In this document: positions 32,372 to 41,778 of the stretch, in pieces | Position numbering within the stretch: the stretch's first letter is position 1 | Layout: every line of letters begins with the position of its first letter | Origin: Shewanella algae | GTDB taxonomy: Bacteria; Pseudomonadota; Gammaproteobacteria; Enterobacterales; Shewanellaceae | NCBI RefSeq assembly: GCF_009183365.2 | Contig: NZ_CP068230.1 | Span: 3,501,001 to 3,565,000, forward strand | Reading direction: 5' to 3' | Length of the DNA: 64,000 bases | Position numbers and translations under genes: made by a program | Notes under the pieces: model-generated | What the model saw: only the letters and a program-made list of their open reading frames with translations | What the model was told of the DNA's origin: nothing | Database searches by the model: none

Positions 32372-33361
32372 TCAGTCTTCGCCATAACCCAGGCTGCGAA
32401 GGGCACGCTCATCATCGGCCCAGCCCGACTTCACCTTGACCCAGACTTCCAGGAACACTTTGTTATCAAATAACTGCTCCATGTCCTTGCGGGCCTCTGT
32501 GGCGATAGTGCGGATCCGCTCGCCCTTCTTGCCGATCACCATGCGTTTCTGGCCGTCGCGTTCAACCAGAATAAGCGCATTGATCTGATAGACGCCATTC
32601 TCCATCATCTTGAACTGCTCGATTTCCACCGTGGCATCATAAGGCAATTCATCACCGAGAAAACGCATCAGTTTTTCACGGACGATTTCAGAGGCCATAA
32701 AGCGTTGTGAACGGTCGGTAATATAATCTTCCGGGAAATAGTGCACGCTCTCGGGCAGTGACTCTTTCGCCAGCGACATCAAGCGGCCGACATTGGTACC
32801 CGACTTGGCTGAGATGGGCACAATTTCATCGAAGGCATACTTCTGCCCCAGGGCTTCCAGGTGCGGAAACAGTGTCTCCTTATCCTTGATATAGTCGACC
32901 TTGTTCACCGCCAGCACTGTCTTGCGCTCACTGCCGCCATGACGCAGCTTATTGAGCACCATTTCGTCATCGGCGGTCCAGTTGAGACCATCGACCACAA
33001 AGATCACCATGCAGACATCGGCCAGCGAGCTGGCAGCGGCGCGGTTCATCAAACGGTTGATGGCGCGCTTTTCCTCTATGTGCAATCCAGGGGTGTCGAT
33101 AAAGACTATCTGCGATGGGCCTTCGGTGTGGATCCCCATGATCCTGTGGCGGGTGGTTTGCGGCTTACGGGAGGTGATACTCACCTTTTGGCCAAGCAAA
33201 CGGTTGAGCAAGGTGGACTTGCCGACATTGGGGCGACCGACTATAGCCACCATACCGCAGTAGGTAACATCATAGGCGGGTGTCGGCGACGGCTGGTTCA
33301 TCTTGGCCAGCAGTTCATCCAGGCTCGGCTCCTGGGCCGGTACCTCTGGGGTCTTACTCAT
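32372..33361 (-). CDS. era: GTPase Era
   Basis: Ribosome-assembly GTPase that binds the 3' end of 16S rRNA. GTPase motifs: VAIVGRPNVGKSTLLNRLLGQ (P-loop), TTRHRIMGI (switch), FIDTPG and NKVDYIKD. The C-terminal KH domain has RMVIGKKGERIRTIATEARKDMEQ. The start is ATG at 33361, overlapping the rnc stop by 4 bases (ATGA), giving 329 residues with a roughly 35-residue N-terminal extension beyond E. coli Era (MSKTPEVPAQEPSLDELL). Confidence 0.97.
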   Translation of the reverse strand: MSKTPEVPAQEPSLDELLAKMNQPSPTPAYDVTYCGMVAIVGRPNVGKSTLLNRLLGQKVSITSRKPQTTRHRIMGIHTEGPSQIVFIDTPGLHIEEKRAINRLMNRAAASSLADVCMVIFVVDGLNWTADDEMVLNKLRHGGSERKTVLAVNKVDYIKDKETLFPHLEALGQKYAFDEIVPISAKSGTNVGRLMSLAKESLPESVHYFPEDYITDRSQRFMASEIVREKLMRFLGDELPYDATVEIEQFKMMENGVYQINALILVERDGQKRMVIGKKGERIRTIATEARKDMEQLFDNKVFLEVWVKVKSGWADDERALRSLGYGED

Positions 33362-34041
33362 TTTTTCAGTAACTCCAATATCCCAGCAGCGGCTTGCTGC
33401 TCGGCTTTTCTGCGTGAACTGCCGGTGCCGGATACGGCTTGAGCCAGCTCTTCGATACGACATTCTACGGTAAAGGTCTGATCGTGCGCCTCGCCGGAAA
33501 CCGCCACCACTTTATACTCAGGCAGAGGTTTCTTATAGCCCTGCAGGTACTCCTGCAACTGGGTCTTGGCATCTTTCTGGCTGACCCCGGGTTGAATCGC
33601 CTTCAGTCGCTGCTGGTACCAGCCCAAGAGCAGTGGTCGACAGGTTTCCAGATCTGAGTCCAGGTAGATGGCACCTATGATGGCCTCCACCGCATCGGCG
33701 AGTATGGATTCGCGGCGAAACCCGCCGCTCTTGAGTTCGCCCGGGCCCAGGGTCAGATAGTCACCCAGCTTAAACTCCTTGGCGATTTGTGCCAGGGTAT
33801 CACCGCGCACCAAGGTGGCACGCATCCGGCTGAGATCGCCTTCCGTCGCCTTGGGGAACTGATGATACAGGGCATCGGAAATCACTATCGACAGGATAGA
33901 GTCACCGAGGAATTCCAACCGCTCGTTATGCTTGTTGGCCGCACTTCTGTGAGTCATGGCCTGCTCCAGCAGCGTCATGTTATTGAATTCATACCCCAGA
34001 GTACGACACAGACGGGCAAAATTCTTCACAGGTTCTCTCAC
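33358..34041 (-). CDS. rnc: Ribonuclease III
   Basis: Double-strand-specific RNase for rRNA and mRNA processing. The signature NERLEFLGDSILSIVISDALY and the second acidic motif ILADAVEAIIGAIYLDSD are present, followed by a C-terminal dsRNA-binding domain (KTQLQEYLQGYKKPLPEYKVV, SSRRKAEQQAAAGILELLKK). 227 residues. It overlaps lepB and era by 4 bases each. Confidence 0.98.
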   Translation of the reverse strand: MREPVKNFARLCRTLGYEFNNMTLLEQAMTHRSAANKHNERLEFLGDSILSIVISDALYHQFPKATEGDLSRMRATLVRGDTLAQIAKEFKLGDYLTLGPGELKSGGFRRESILADAVEAIIGAIYLDSDLETCRPLLLGWYQQRLKAIQPGVSQKDAKTQLQEYLQGYKKPLPEYKVVAVSGEAHDQTFTVECRIEELAQAVSGTGSSRRKAEQQAAAGILELLKK

Positions 34042-34952
34042 TTCAAACCACCTACACGCTCAAAACGCACACCGCTTGGCACCCAGGTAGGTAACCAATC
34101 CTGAGGCTGGCGCTCAAACTCAAAGCTTATCCAGATTGCCACAGCCTTACCCACCAGGTTGGCTTCAGGCACAAAGCCCCAGAAACGGCTGTCGGTACTG
34201 TTGTCGCGGTTATCACCCATGGCAAAATAGTGGCCTTCAGGTACGACAAACTCCCCTTGAGCAAAGCCTGGCTCACGGTAATAGAAGGCCGATGGCTCAG
34301 GGCGAGCCGGGTTGATCAGAATATCGTGAGTCACCTCACCCAGTTGTTCGCGAAAACGCAGCAGATCCACGCCGTCATCCTGGAATTCGCCTTTATTGAC
34401 CGGTGCTCTCAATACCAGTTTAGGACCTGGACAAGGTTGTTGCTCTTTACAGGCTTCCTGAATATAGAGTTCCTTGTTGCGATAGATGATCTTATCGCCT
34501 GGCAAACCGATAACCCGCTTGATGTAATCGACCCGCTCATCTTTAGGGTATTTGAATACTATGATATCGCCGCGCTCCGGCTCGCCGGTTTCCACCAGCT
34601 TGCTGCGCCATACAGGATCTTTCAGGCCATAGCTGAATTTTTCCACCAGAATGAAGTCACCCACCAGCAAGGTTGGCATCATGGAGCCGGAAGGGATCTG
34701 AAACGGCTCGTACAAAAAAGATCTCAGGATTAGCACAAAGGCTATCACAGGGAAAATGGACTTGGAGGTTTCCACATAACCTGGCTCCTGGATAATTTTT
34801 TCAGTGACTTCATCGGTCAAGGTGCCATTTTGCGCTTGAGCCAGTGCCAGTTTAGCCTGACGCTTGGGGGCCAGCACAAAGGCATCTAGCGCCCAGATAA
34901 GGCCACTGACCAAGGTCACCAGCACCAGAATAATGGAAAAATAGGCTGCCAT
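34038..34952 (-). CDS. lepB: Signal peptidase I
   Basis: Inner-membrane protease that cleaves Sec and Tat signal peptides. Two N-terminal membrane helices (about 4-27 and 64-82) precede the catalytic Ser90 (IPSGSMMP) and Lys145 (DYIKRVIGLPGDK). The later box GDNRDNSTDSRFWGFV is present. 304 residues. It starts the lepB-rnc-era-recO-pdxJ-acpS series and is separated from lepA by 436 bases containing a MITE. Confidence 0.98.
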   Translation of the reverse strand: MAAYFSIILVLVTLVSGLIWALDAFVLAPKRQAKLALAQAQNGTLTDEVTEKIIQEPGYVETSKSIFPVIAFVLILRSFLYEPFQIPSGSMMPTLLVGDFILVEKFSYGLKDPVWRSKLVETGEPERGDIIVFKYPKDERVDYIKRVIGLPGDKIIYRNKELYIQEACKEQQPCPGPKLVLRAPVNKGEFQDDGVDLLRFREQLGEVTHDILINPARPEPSAFYYREPGFAQGEFVVPEGHYFAMGDNRDNSTDSRFWGFVPEANLVGKAVAIWISFEFERQPQDWLPTWVPSGVRFERVGGLK

Positions 34953-35006
34953 TGGTTATTTAACTCCTGCCTTGTATTAAATTGGAATAAGTCTTGTCAG
35001 CTTTAG

Positions 35007-35269
35007 GGAAGGTGCGAACAAGTCCTCGTGGCACTCTGGCTTACACAGCAATTGGCGTTCAAGGCATCTGACTGAAGGCATGCCGGGGCCTGCCAAAGGC
35101 GGATAACGCAGAGAGCCGGTGCTGTGCAAGCCCCGAAGGGCGTGGCTTACAAGCCTGCCTGCTGTGTTGTGCTTCTTGCAAAGGACTAGGGCCATTTGCT
35201 GCGAACCACGCCTTGCATCCAGGCTTGTAAGCCGACGCAGAGCACACATGGGACTTGTTCGCACCTTCC
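35007..35269. mobile_element. IS5-type MITE (263 bp, non-autonomous)
   Basis: Perfect 19-bp terminal inverted repeats GGAAGGTGCGAACAAGTCC (35007-35025, complement at 35251-35269). They match, as I recall them, the ends of E. coli IS5. Both sides carry the 4-bp direct repeat TTAG (35003-35006 and 35270-35273), which fits the YTAR target of the IS5 subgroup. No transposase is encoded. An internal 14-bp inverted repeat GGCTTACAAGCCTG (35144-35157 and 35220-35233) adds further hairpin potential. It lies between lepA and lepB. Confidence 0.92.
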
Positions 35270-35328
35270 TTAGTTAGTTTACCCATATTTGCCGTTCCAG
35301 GGACAGGTCTCCCCTTAAACTAACTAAA

Positions 35329-35347
35329 GCGCCGCAAAATGCGGCGC
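35329..35347 (-). terminator. Hairpin after lepA
   Basis: Perfect 7-bp stem GCGCCGC / GCGGCGC (35329-35335, 35341-35347) with loop AAAAT. On the minus strand TTTAGTTAGTTT follows, a modest U-rich tract. It probably separates lepA from lepB transcription. Confidence 0.7.
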
Positions 35348-35388
35348 AAATGAGATGTTGCTATCCAGGGCGCCGAGGCGCCACAGGA

Positions 35389-37179
35389 TCACTCGTTCAG
35401 TTTCAATACCGCCAGGAAGGCTTCCTGTGGAACTTCCACGTTACCGAGCTGCTTCATCCGTTTCTTACCTTCTTTCTGCTTCTGCAGCAGTTTTTTCTTC
35501 CGGGAAACGTCACCACCGTAACACTTGGCGGTTACGTCTTTACGCAGTGCTTTCACGGTCGAACGGGCCACAATCTGACTGCCCACTGCGGCTTGGATTG
35601 CAATATCAAACATCTGCCGCGGGATCAGCTCTTTCATCTTCTCCACCAGGGCGATACCACGGTGGCGTATGTTGCCCCTGTGGATGATCATCGCCAGTGC
35701 ATCGACTCTGTCGCCGTTGATCAACACATCCAAACGCACCATGTCGGCCGCCTGGAAGTAGACAAAATTGTACTCGAGCGAAGCATAGCCACGACTGGTG
35801 GACTTAAGCCTGTCAAAGAAGTCCATCACGACTTCGGCCGCCGGAATATGATAGGTCAGTGCTACCTGGTTGCCGTGGTAAACCATATTCTTCTGCACAC
35901 CGCGCTTTTCAACACACAGAGTGATCACGTTGCCCAGGTAATCTTTGGGCACCAGAATATTGGCTTCGACGATAGGCTCACGCATCTCTTCGATATAGTT
36001 GAGCGCCGGCAACTCGGATGGGTTATCCACATAGACAACATCGCCATTGGTCAGTTCAACTTCATATTCCACAGTCGGTGCCGTGGTGATCAGATCCAGG
36101 TCGTATTCCCGCTCTAATCGCTCCTGGATGATCTCCATGTGCAGGAGTCCCAGATAACCGATACGGAAACCAAAGCCCAAGGCGGTGGAGTTTTCCGGCT
36201 CAAACTGCAGTGAAGCATCGTTCAGGCTCAACTTATTCAGCGCATCACGGAAGCTTTCATAGTCGTCGGTAGAGATGGGGAACACACCAGCGTACACCTG
36301 AGGCTTCACTTTCTTGAAGCCAGGCAGAGGCTTGTCTGCGCCGTGTTTGGCATGGGTCAGGGTATCCCCCACAGGGGCACCGTGGATCTCCTTGATACCG
36401 GCGATGATAAAGCCGACTTCACCGGTTCTCAGTTCAGTTTTTTCTGTCTGCTTGGGTGTGAAGATCCCCACCTTGTCGGCGTTGTAAGTCTGGCCTGTGC
36501 TCATGACCTTGAACTTATCGCCCTTCTTGAGCACGCCGTTCTTGATCCGCACCAGAGACACAACCCCTTGGTAGCTGTCGAACCAGGAGTCGACGATCAG
36601 AGCCTGCAGCGGCCCTTCCGGATCACCTTCCGGTGGCGGAATTTGTGCCACTATGGTTTCCAGCACTTCGTCTATGCCAACACCAGTCTTGGCAGAGCAG
36701 CGTACAGCGTCTTTGGCTTCAATGCCGACTATGTCTTCAATCTCGGCCGCAACCCGCTCGGGCTCAGCCTGAGGCAGGTCAATCTTGTTGAGTACAGGAA
36801 CGACGTCCAGATCCATTTCCAGCGCGGTATAACAGTTCGCCAGTGTCTGGGCCTCAACCCCTTGACCGGCATCAACCACCAACAAGGCTCCTTCACAAGC
36901 CGCCAGCGAGCGGGAAACTTCATAGGAGAAGTCAACGTGTCCTGGGGTATCGATGAAGTTCAGCTGATAGGTTTCACCGTCTTTTGCCTTATAGTCGAGT
37001 GTAACGCTCTGGGCCTTGATGGTGATACCGCGTTCGCGCTCCAGATCCATTGAATCCAGCACCTGAGCAGCCATTTCACGGTCGGTTAAGCCGCCACAAA
37101 CCTGGATCAGGCGATCTGAGAGGGTAGATTTGCCATGGTCGATATGGGCAATAATCGAAAAGTTTCTAATATGTTTCAT
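35389..37179 (-). CDS. lepA: Elongation factor 4 (LepA)
   Basis: Ribosome-associated GTPase that affects initiation and back-translocation. Motifs: NFSIIAHIDHGKSTLSDRLIQ (P-loop), RERGITIKAQ, DTPGHVDFSYEV, NKIDLP and the LepA-specific C-terminal domain with KMKELIPRQMFDIAIQAAVG and CYGGDVSRKKKLLQKQKEGKKRMKQ. 596 residues, usual length. It lies downstream of rseC with a 117-base gap. Confidence 0.98.
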   Translation of the reverse strand: MKHIRNFSIIAHIDHGKSTLSDRLIQVCGGLTDREMAAQVLDSMDLERERGITIKAQSVTLDYKAKDGETYQLNFIDTPGHVDFSYEVSRSLAACEGALLVVDAGQGVEAQTLANCYTALEMDLDVVPVLNKIDLPQAEPERVAAEIEDIVGIEAKDAVRCSAKTGVGIDEVLETIVAQIPPPEGDPEGPLQALIVDSWFDSYQGVVSLVRIKNGVLKKGDKFKVMSTGQTYNADKVGIFTPKQTEKTELRTGEVGFIIAGIKEIHGAPVGDTLTHAKHGADKPLPGFKKVKPQVYAGVFPISTDDYESFRDALNKLSLNDASLQFEPENSTALGFGFRIGYLGLLHMEIIQERLEREYDLDLITTAPTVEYEVELTNGDVVYVDNPSELPALNYIEEMREPIVEANILVPKDYLGNVITLCVEKRGVQKNMVYHGNQVALTYHIPAAEVVMDFFDRLKSTSRGYASLEYNFVYFQAADMVRLDVLINGDRVDALAMIIHRGNIRHRGIALVEKMKELIPRQMFDIAIQAAVGSQIVARSTVKALRKDVTAKCYGGDVSRKKKLLQKQKEGKKRMKQLGNVEVPQEAFLAVLKLNE

Positions 37180-37296
37180 TATGCTGCAATGACTAAATTC
37201 TAATGGGAGACTGTGCTCAAAGGTGCGAAATTGTACCCGATTGCTGGGCCAATACCAATTAGATTCACACTTTGAGCCTTTGTGGGAAGGACAGGA

Positions 37297-37776
37297 TTAG
37301 TGGCAGTGAGTTTCTGAAGCGCTCTCCATGGCTTGGCCAAGATTGGCGAGAATGACGGGTTGAGCCCGGTTTTCAATCCTGCGTGCCTGAGACTTGCCCA
37401 GTTGCCAAGCCAGCAAGGCAAAGGCGATCGCCATGGATATGGCGCCGCCATCTGTACTGAACCCGGCGAGTGAGGCAACAAAGCGCCCCAATAACCCGCC
37501 CATAAACAACCCGGCCAAAGGCAGCATGTAAACCAACAGAGCCGCCTTGAGCACTACGCTTTCCGGCAAGCCCAAACGCAGCAAGGTGCCTTCGGGATAA
37601 GTTTCAGTGCTGGGCAGGGAAAACTCCTGCAACCGACTGCCAAACGCCTTGGCAACTGCCGAAGTGCCGCAGGATTCGCTGCTGGAACAGTGATTGCAGG
37701 CGCTCTTCAACTCCACCTGCACCTTGACCCAACCATCACTGTCTGTACCTATGACCTTAGCCACCTGTTCCATCAT
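37297..37776 (-). CDS. rseC: SoxR-reducing/sigma-E regulatory protein RseC
   Basis: 159-residue inner-membrane protein with the N-terminal cysteine cluster CNHCSSSESCGTSAVAKAFG and two membrane helices (about 80-100 and 105-128). RseC-family proteins modulate sigma-E and, in other bacteria, take part in SoxR reduction through Rsx. The C-terminal tail is basic, ending in HCH. It is last gene of rpoE-rseABC, 10 bases after rseB. Confidence 0.93.
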   Translation of the reverse strand: MMEQVAKVIGTDSDGWVKVQVELKSACNHCSSSESCGTSAVAKAFGSRLQEFSLPSTETYPEGTLLRLGLPESVVLKAALLVYMLPLAGLFMGGLLGRFVASLAGFSTDGGAISMAIAFALLAWQLGKSQARRIENRAQPVILANLGQAMESASETHCH

Positions 37777-37786
37777 AACCCTGTCC

Positions 37787-38719
37787 TCACTCCAGCCTTA
37801 GACCCGAAGCGATACGGATAAGCGTTTGTGTCGGCACCTTACCGACAGCAACCACTTCCAGGTTACCGACTCTGTCAGCCGCCATGGAAAGGCCATTGCG
37901 GGTCATCAATTCTTCCGGCATGGGCGCATCACCGGCGCGGGCAACGTAGACAGAGATATTGCTGAGGCCATCGGTGAGGGCAATGTATTCCACCGGCTCA
38001 TGACTGCCTATCAGGCGATGATGATCGCGAACCACCACCTGAAAACCGGGCGGCAGCCAATCAAATTGCCAGTTCTGGCCATCTTCCCGCTCTGATGGAT
38101 TCATCACCGCCGGCCATTCCTGCTTGTAGGCCTCCACCAGCAGAGGTGCTGTTTCCTGCAGTTCTATCAATTCAATGACCAACAACTGCTCCAACAACTG
38201 CTTGTCCTGATTCAGCATGTCATAGCGCAGCGGCAGGAAGGTTTCCATATCCATCCACACCTGGAAACCATAGCGATATTCATCATTGGGTAAAATGCGA
38301 ACCATCTGTCCGGGACGTCCGGCAATACGGCTGCGGCCACCCAGCACCAGTTGGTACCCGGCTTCGAGGTCGCCACTGTCACCGAAGAAGGCTGCCGGCA
38401 TCACCCCTTGAATACGCTTGGCTTTGATGCTGTAGGCGGGCTGTTCGTGTTCGATAAAGGTCACTGTATTGCCGACACGAACGGCATTCTTTGGCGGACC
38501 ATTGAGGTGTTCGAGAAAGGCAACTTCCTCGCCGTTGACTTTACCGTGCAGGTATACCAAAGGCCGAATATTATCGGCCTGAAGTTGGATGAGAGAAATC
38601 TTGTATTCTTTTTCGCGCAGAGCCTGACTCATTTTTTCAAGCCAGGCTTTGGCGGACATATCATCCTGCGCTAAGGCAGGTACTGCAAAGGCCAGAATGG
38701 CCAGGAGGAAAAGGCGCAA
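37787..38719 (-). CDS. rseB: Sigma-E regulatory protein RseB (periplasmic)
   Basis: 310 residues beginning with a signal peptide (MRLFLLAILAFAVPALAQ). RseB binds the periplasmic part of RseA and protects it from DegS cleavage; it senses off-pathway lipopolysaccharide and lipoproteins. The large LolA-like domain (VYLHGKVNGEEVAFLEHLNGPPKN) and the smaller C-terminal domain are both recognisable. It lies 9 bases after rseA. Confidence 0.94.
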   Translation of the reverse strand: MRLFLLAILAFAVPALAQDDMSAKAWLEKMSQALREKEYKISLIQLQADNIRPLVYLHGKVNGEEVAFLEHLNGPPKNAVRVGNTVTFIEHEQPAYSIKAKRIQGVMPAAFFGDSGDLEAGYQLVLGGRSRIAGRPGQMVRILPNDEYRYGFQVWMDMETFLPLRYDMLNQDKQLLEQLLVIELIELQETAPLLVEAYKQEWPAVMNPSEREDGQNWQFDWLPPGFQVVVRDHHRLIGSHEPVEYIALTDGLSNISVYVARAGDAPMPEELMTRNGLSMAADRVGNLEVVAVGKVPTQTLIRIASGLRLE

Positions 38720-38728
38720 GAGATTTCC

Positions 38729-39349
38729 TTAACGATTCATAGGAACAGGAACGACCTCATTATTGTTATCCATAACCACACCGGCATTCAATCTCTGTTG
38801 CAACATATGATCCTGAATATAGCTGTTGATCCTGCGGCGTTGCTCAATCAACTGCTCATTGGTATAGCCCTGTGGCTGCTGAACCGGCCCGGTTTGCAGG
38901 CTAACGGGTGAGGCGCTGCCCACCAAAGGACGGGTAATAAGCACAGGGGATGCAGGATCCTGGCTTTCGGGAGTCTGGTTGTAGTTCTGAACACCAACAA
39001 TCGCAACCATGGCAACGGTGGCGGCAATCGCATACTGGCCAAACTGCTTGAACATGGGGATCACTCTAGCACCGCTGGCAACCTGACGCTGAGGCTCATC
39101 GGCCACAGATACCGGGGTTGAGGTGACAGGTGCGACAATCGCCGGCTCCTTGTCGATAGCGGCCGCAATACTGGCGGACAGATCCAAGGGGATAGCTGAG
39201 GGCAACTCGCCACGCATGGCATCACCGATAAAATGATAGTTACGCCACTTGTCGTGAGAAGCAGTGTCACCAGCCAGTTCTGCCAGCGTCTGAGCGTCGG
39301 TTTCGCCGTCCACTGCCGCAGAAACCCACTCCTGACCTAATTTATCCAT
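38729..39349 (-). CDS. rseA: Anti-sigma-E factor RseA
   Basis: 206-residue single-pass inner-membrane protein. The cytoplasmic N terminus (DKLGQEWVSAAVDGETDAQTLAEL, WRNYHFIGDAMRGELP) is the sigma-E-binding domain. One transmembrane helix lies at about 104-122 (YAIAATVAMVAIVGVQNY), and the periplasmic tail is Gln/Pro-rich. Regulated proteolysis by DegS and RseP is known for the family. It lies 24 bases after rpoE. Confidence 0.94.
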   Translation of the reverse strand: MDKLGQEWVSAAVDGETDAQTLAELAGDTASHDKWRNYHFIGDAMRGELPSAIPLDLSASIAAAIDKEPAIVAPVTSTPVSVADEPQRQVASGARVIPMFKQFGQYAIAATVAMVAIVGVQNYNQTPESQDPASPVLITRPLVGSASPVSLQTGPVQQPQGYTNEQLIEQRRRINSYIQDHMLQQRLNAGVVMDNNNEVVPVPMNR

Positions 39350-39373
39350 TACTCACCTGTCTCTATTAAAGGG

Positions 39374-39952
39374 TCATCTTTCCAGCAAAGGCTGGAGCTT
39401 CTTGTCTATGGCTTCCCGGGCACGAAAGATACGGGATCTCACAGTACCTACAGGGCAATCCATCACATTGGCAATATCCTCGTAGCTCATACCATCAAGC
39501 TCACGCAAGGAGATAGCCATCTTTAACTCTTCCGGCAGCGACTCGAGAGTGTCGAAGACAGTCTTCTTTATCTCGTCTGAAAGCATCAACCGCTCAGGAG
39601 AGGCGAACTCTTTCAGGGCATCACTGCCATCGTAAAATTCGGCTTCATCGGCATCCACATCGTTCGCAGGTGTTCTGCGCCCCTGTGACACCAGATGATT
39701 CTTGGCCGTATTTACTGCTATTCGGTACAACCAGGTATAAAAGGCACTCTCACCGCGGAAATTAGGTAACGCCCGATAAGCCTTGATAAAAGCCTCTTGC
39801 GCCACGTCTGCTACATCGGCCTGATTCCGTACATAACGGGATATCAGGTTGATGACCTTACTCTGGTACTTTTGCACCAGCAGGTTAAAAGCGTTTTTAT
39901 CGCCACGTTGTACGCGCTCAACCAGTTGTTGATCACTTGTTTGTCCACTCAT
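39374..39952 (-). CDS. rpoE: RNA polymerase sigma-E factor
   Basis: 192-residue ECF sigma factor for envelope stress. Region 2 is VQRGDKNAFNLLVQKYQSKVINLISRYV plus DVAQEAFIKAYRALPNFRGESAFYTWLYRIAVNTAKNHL; region 4 is LPEELKMAISLRELDGMSYEDIANVMDCPVGTVRSRIFRAREAI. It leads rpoE-rseA-rseB-rseC and has a sigma-E-type promoter upstream, so autoregulation is likely. Confidence 0.98.
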   Translation of the reverse strand: MSGQTSDQQLVERVQRGDKNAFNLLVQKYQSKVINLISRYVRNQADVADVAQEAFIKAYRALPNFRGESAFYTWLYRIAVNTAKNHLVSQGRRTPANDVDADEAEFYDGSDALKEFASPERLMLSDEIKKTVFDTLESLPEELKMAISLRELDGMSYEDIANVMDCPVGTVRSRIFRAREAIDKKLQPLLER

Positions 39953-40017
39953 CCGAGCCGACTTCTCCCAAATCTTATAATGCTGATTTCTCAGTCGCTC
40001 GAATCATATTCACTTAT

Positions 40018-40044
40018 GTAGACTAGCGTGCTTCGAAAAAGTTC
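40018..40044 (-). promoter_or_regulatory. Sigma-E promoter of rpoE
   Basis: On the minus strand, -35 GAACTT (40044-40039), a 16-base spacer and -10 TCTAC (40022-40018). This agrees with the sigma-E consensus GAACTT-N16-TCTGA except in the last two bases. It lies about 65 bases upstream of the rpoE ATG. Confidence 0.78.
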
Positions 40045-40150
40045 TGATGTTTTGCAAAAAATGTACTGTGAATATCCTGAGCTGGGTTGTATCCATCCCT
40101 CGCGAGTTGGTTTACCATAACCGAACCCCAGTCACATCTCATGATACCCG

Positions 40151-41761
40151 ATGAAACAAGTAGTTGAACACCAATCTGACGTCCTGGTCATAGGCAGTGG
40201 TGCAGCGGGCTTGACTCTCGCCCTTCACCTGGCTGAAAAAACCAAAGTCATTTTACTCTCCAAAGGTCCTCTCAACGAAGGCTCAACCTATTATGCCCAA
40301 GGGGGCATAGCCTCGGTTTTCGACGAGGAGGATACCATAGAATCCCACGTGGCCGACACCTTGGTCGCCGGCGCCGGACTCTGTGATGAAGCAGTGGTAA
40401 CCTACACGGCCGAAAATGCCCGAGCCGCCATGCAATGGCTGATTGAATGCGGTGTTGCCTTCGATAAGGAAGAAAATCCCGATGGCAGCATCAATGACAG
40501 CGCCTACCATCTAACCCGCGAAGGCGGCCACAGCCACAGGCGTATTCTGCACGCCGCTGATGCCACCGGCAAAGAGGTACAGACCACACTGCAGGAGATG
40601 GCCCAGGCCCACCCCAATATTCTGGTGCTTGAGCGTTATAACGCCATAGATTTGATCACCACCCGTAAACTGGGCCGTCCGGGCAACCGGGTATTGGGTG
40701 CCTATGTCTGGAACCGTAACCTTGAGCAGGTTGAAACCATCAAGGCCAAGTTTGTCGCCCTGGCGACCGGCGGCAGTTCCAAGGTTTACCAGTACACCTC
40801 AAACCCGGATATCGCCAGTGGCGATGGTATTGCCATGGCCTGGCGTGCCGGTTGCCGGGTGGCCAACATGGAATTCAATCAGTTCCACCCGACCTGTCTA
40901 TATCATTCAGATGCCCGCAATTTCCTGCTGACCGAAGCTTTGCGCGGTGAAGGCGCCTATCTGCGCCGTCCCGATGGCAGTCGCTTTATGCCTGACTTTG
41001 ATGAACGCGCCGAACTGGCGCCCAGGGACATAGTGGCCAGGGCCATAGACTATGAAATGAAGCGCCTCGGTGCCGATTGCGTCTATCTGGATATCAGCCA
41101 CAAGGACCCGGAATTTGTCATCAAGCATTTCCCTACCATTTACCAGCGCTGCCTGGACTTAGGGATAGATATCACCAAGGAACCTATCCCTGTGGTGCCT
41201 GCCGCTCACTATACCTGCGGCGGGGTAATGACAGATTTTCACGGTCAGACAGATCTCAATGGCCTCTATGCCATAGGTGAAGTGGCTTATACCGGACTGC
41301 ATGGTGCCAACCGCCTGGCGAGTAACTCCTTGCTGGAGTGCCTGGTATTCGCCCGCGCCGCTTCGACCGATATTCAAAGCCAACTGGGTAAAATTGCCAT
41401 GCCCGGCAATATCCCGGCCTGGGATGAAAGCCAAGTATGTAACTCGGATGAAGAAGTGGTTATTGCCCACAACTGGCATGAGCTGAGACTCTTTATGTGG
41501 GATTATGTCGGCATTGTGCGCTCAGACAAGCGTTTGGAGCGTGCCCTGCGCCGCTGCGCCATGCTGCAACAGGAGATCCAGGAGTATTACAGCAACTTCC
41601 ACGTCAGCAACAACCTGCTGGAATTGCGGAACCTGGTGCAAGTGGCCGAGTTGATCATCCGCTGCGCTATGGCCCGCAAGGAAAGCCGCGGCCTGCACTG
41701 TAATATCGATCATCCGCAGAAACTGGAGAATCCGCAGCCGACCATTCTGCAACCTGAATAA
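40151..41761 (+). CDS. nadB: L-aspartate oxidase
   Basis: FAD enzyme oxidising L-aspartate to iminoaspartate, first step of de novo NAD synthesis. FAD motif DVLVIGSGAAGLTLALHLAEK at residue 10, STYYAQGGIASVF, the active-site REGGHSHRRILHAADATG and HYTCGGVMTDFHGQTDLNGLYAIGEVA. 536 residues. It is divergent from rpoE, a conserved neighbourhood; nadA and nadC are not in this window. Confidence 0.97.
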   Translation: MKQVVEHQSDVLVIGSGAAGLTLALHLAEKTKVILLSKGPLNEGSTYYAQGGIASVFDEEDTIESHVADTLVAGAGLCDEAVVTYTAENARAAMQWLIECGVAFDKEENPDGSINDSAYHLTREGGHSHRRILHAADATGKEVQTTLQEMAQAHPNILVLERYNAIDLITTRKLGRPGNRVLGAYVWNRNLEQVETIKAKFVALATGGSSKVYQYTSNPDIASGDGIAMAWRAGCRVANMEFNQFHPTCLYHSDARNFLLTEALRGEGAYLRRPDGSRFMPDFDERAELAPRDIVARAIDYEMKRLGADCVYLDISHKDPEFVIKHFPTIYQRCLDLGIDITKEPIPVVPAAHYTCGGVMTDFHGQTDLNGLYAIGEVAYTGLHGANRLASNSLLECLVFARAASTDIQSQLGKIAMPGNIPAWDESQVCNSDEEVVIAHNWHELRLFMWDYVGIVRSDKRLERALRRCAMLQQEIQEYYSNFHVSNNLLELRNLVQVAELIIRCAMARKESRGLHCNIDHPQKLENPQPTILQPE

Positions 41762-41778
41762 CTTGGGCAGGAATGAGT

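Noticed and set aside
34977..35264. 95-residue open frame on the minus strand between lepA and lepB
   Set aside because: It lies almost wholly within the MITE, has low-complexity composition, no ribosome site and no recognisable domain.
36343..37053. 236-residue open frame antisense to lepA
   Set aside because: Complete overlap with the strongly conserved lepA on the other strand; a shadow of a GC-biased third codon position.
37221..37231. AAAGGTGCGAA near lepA, resembling an IS5 end
   Set aside because: Only about 10 bases match and they break off at once (AATTG); no partner end or target duplication is visible, so chance similarity is likely.
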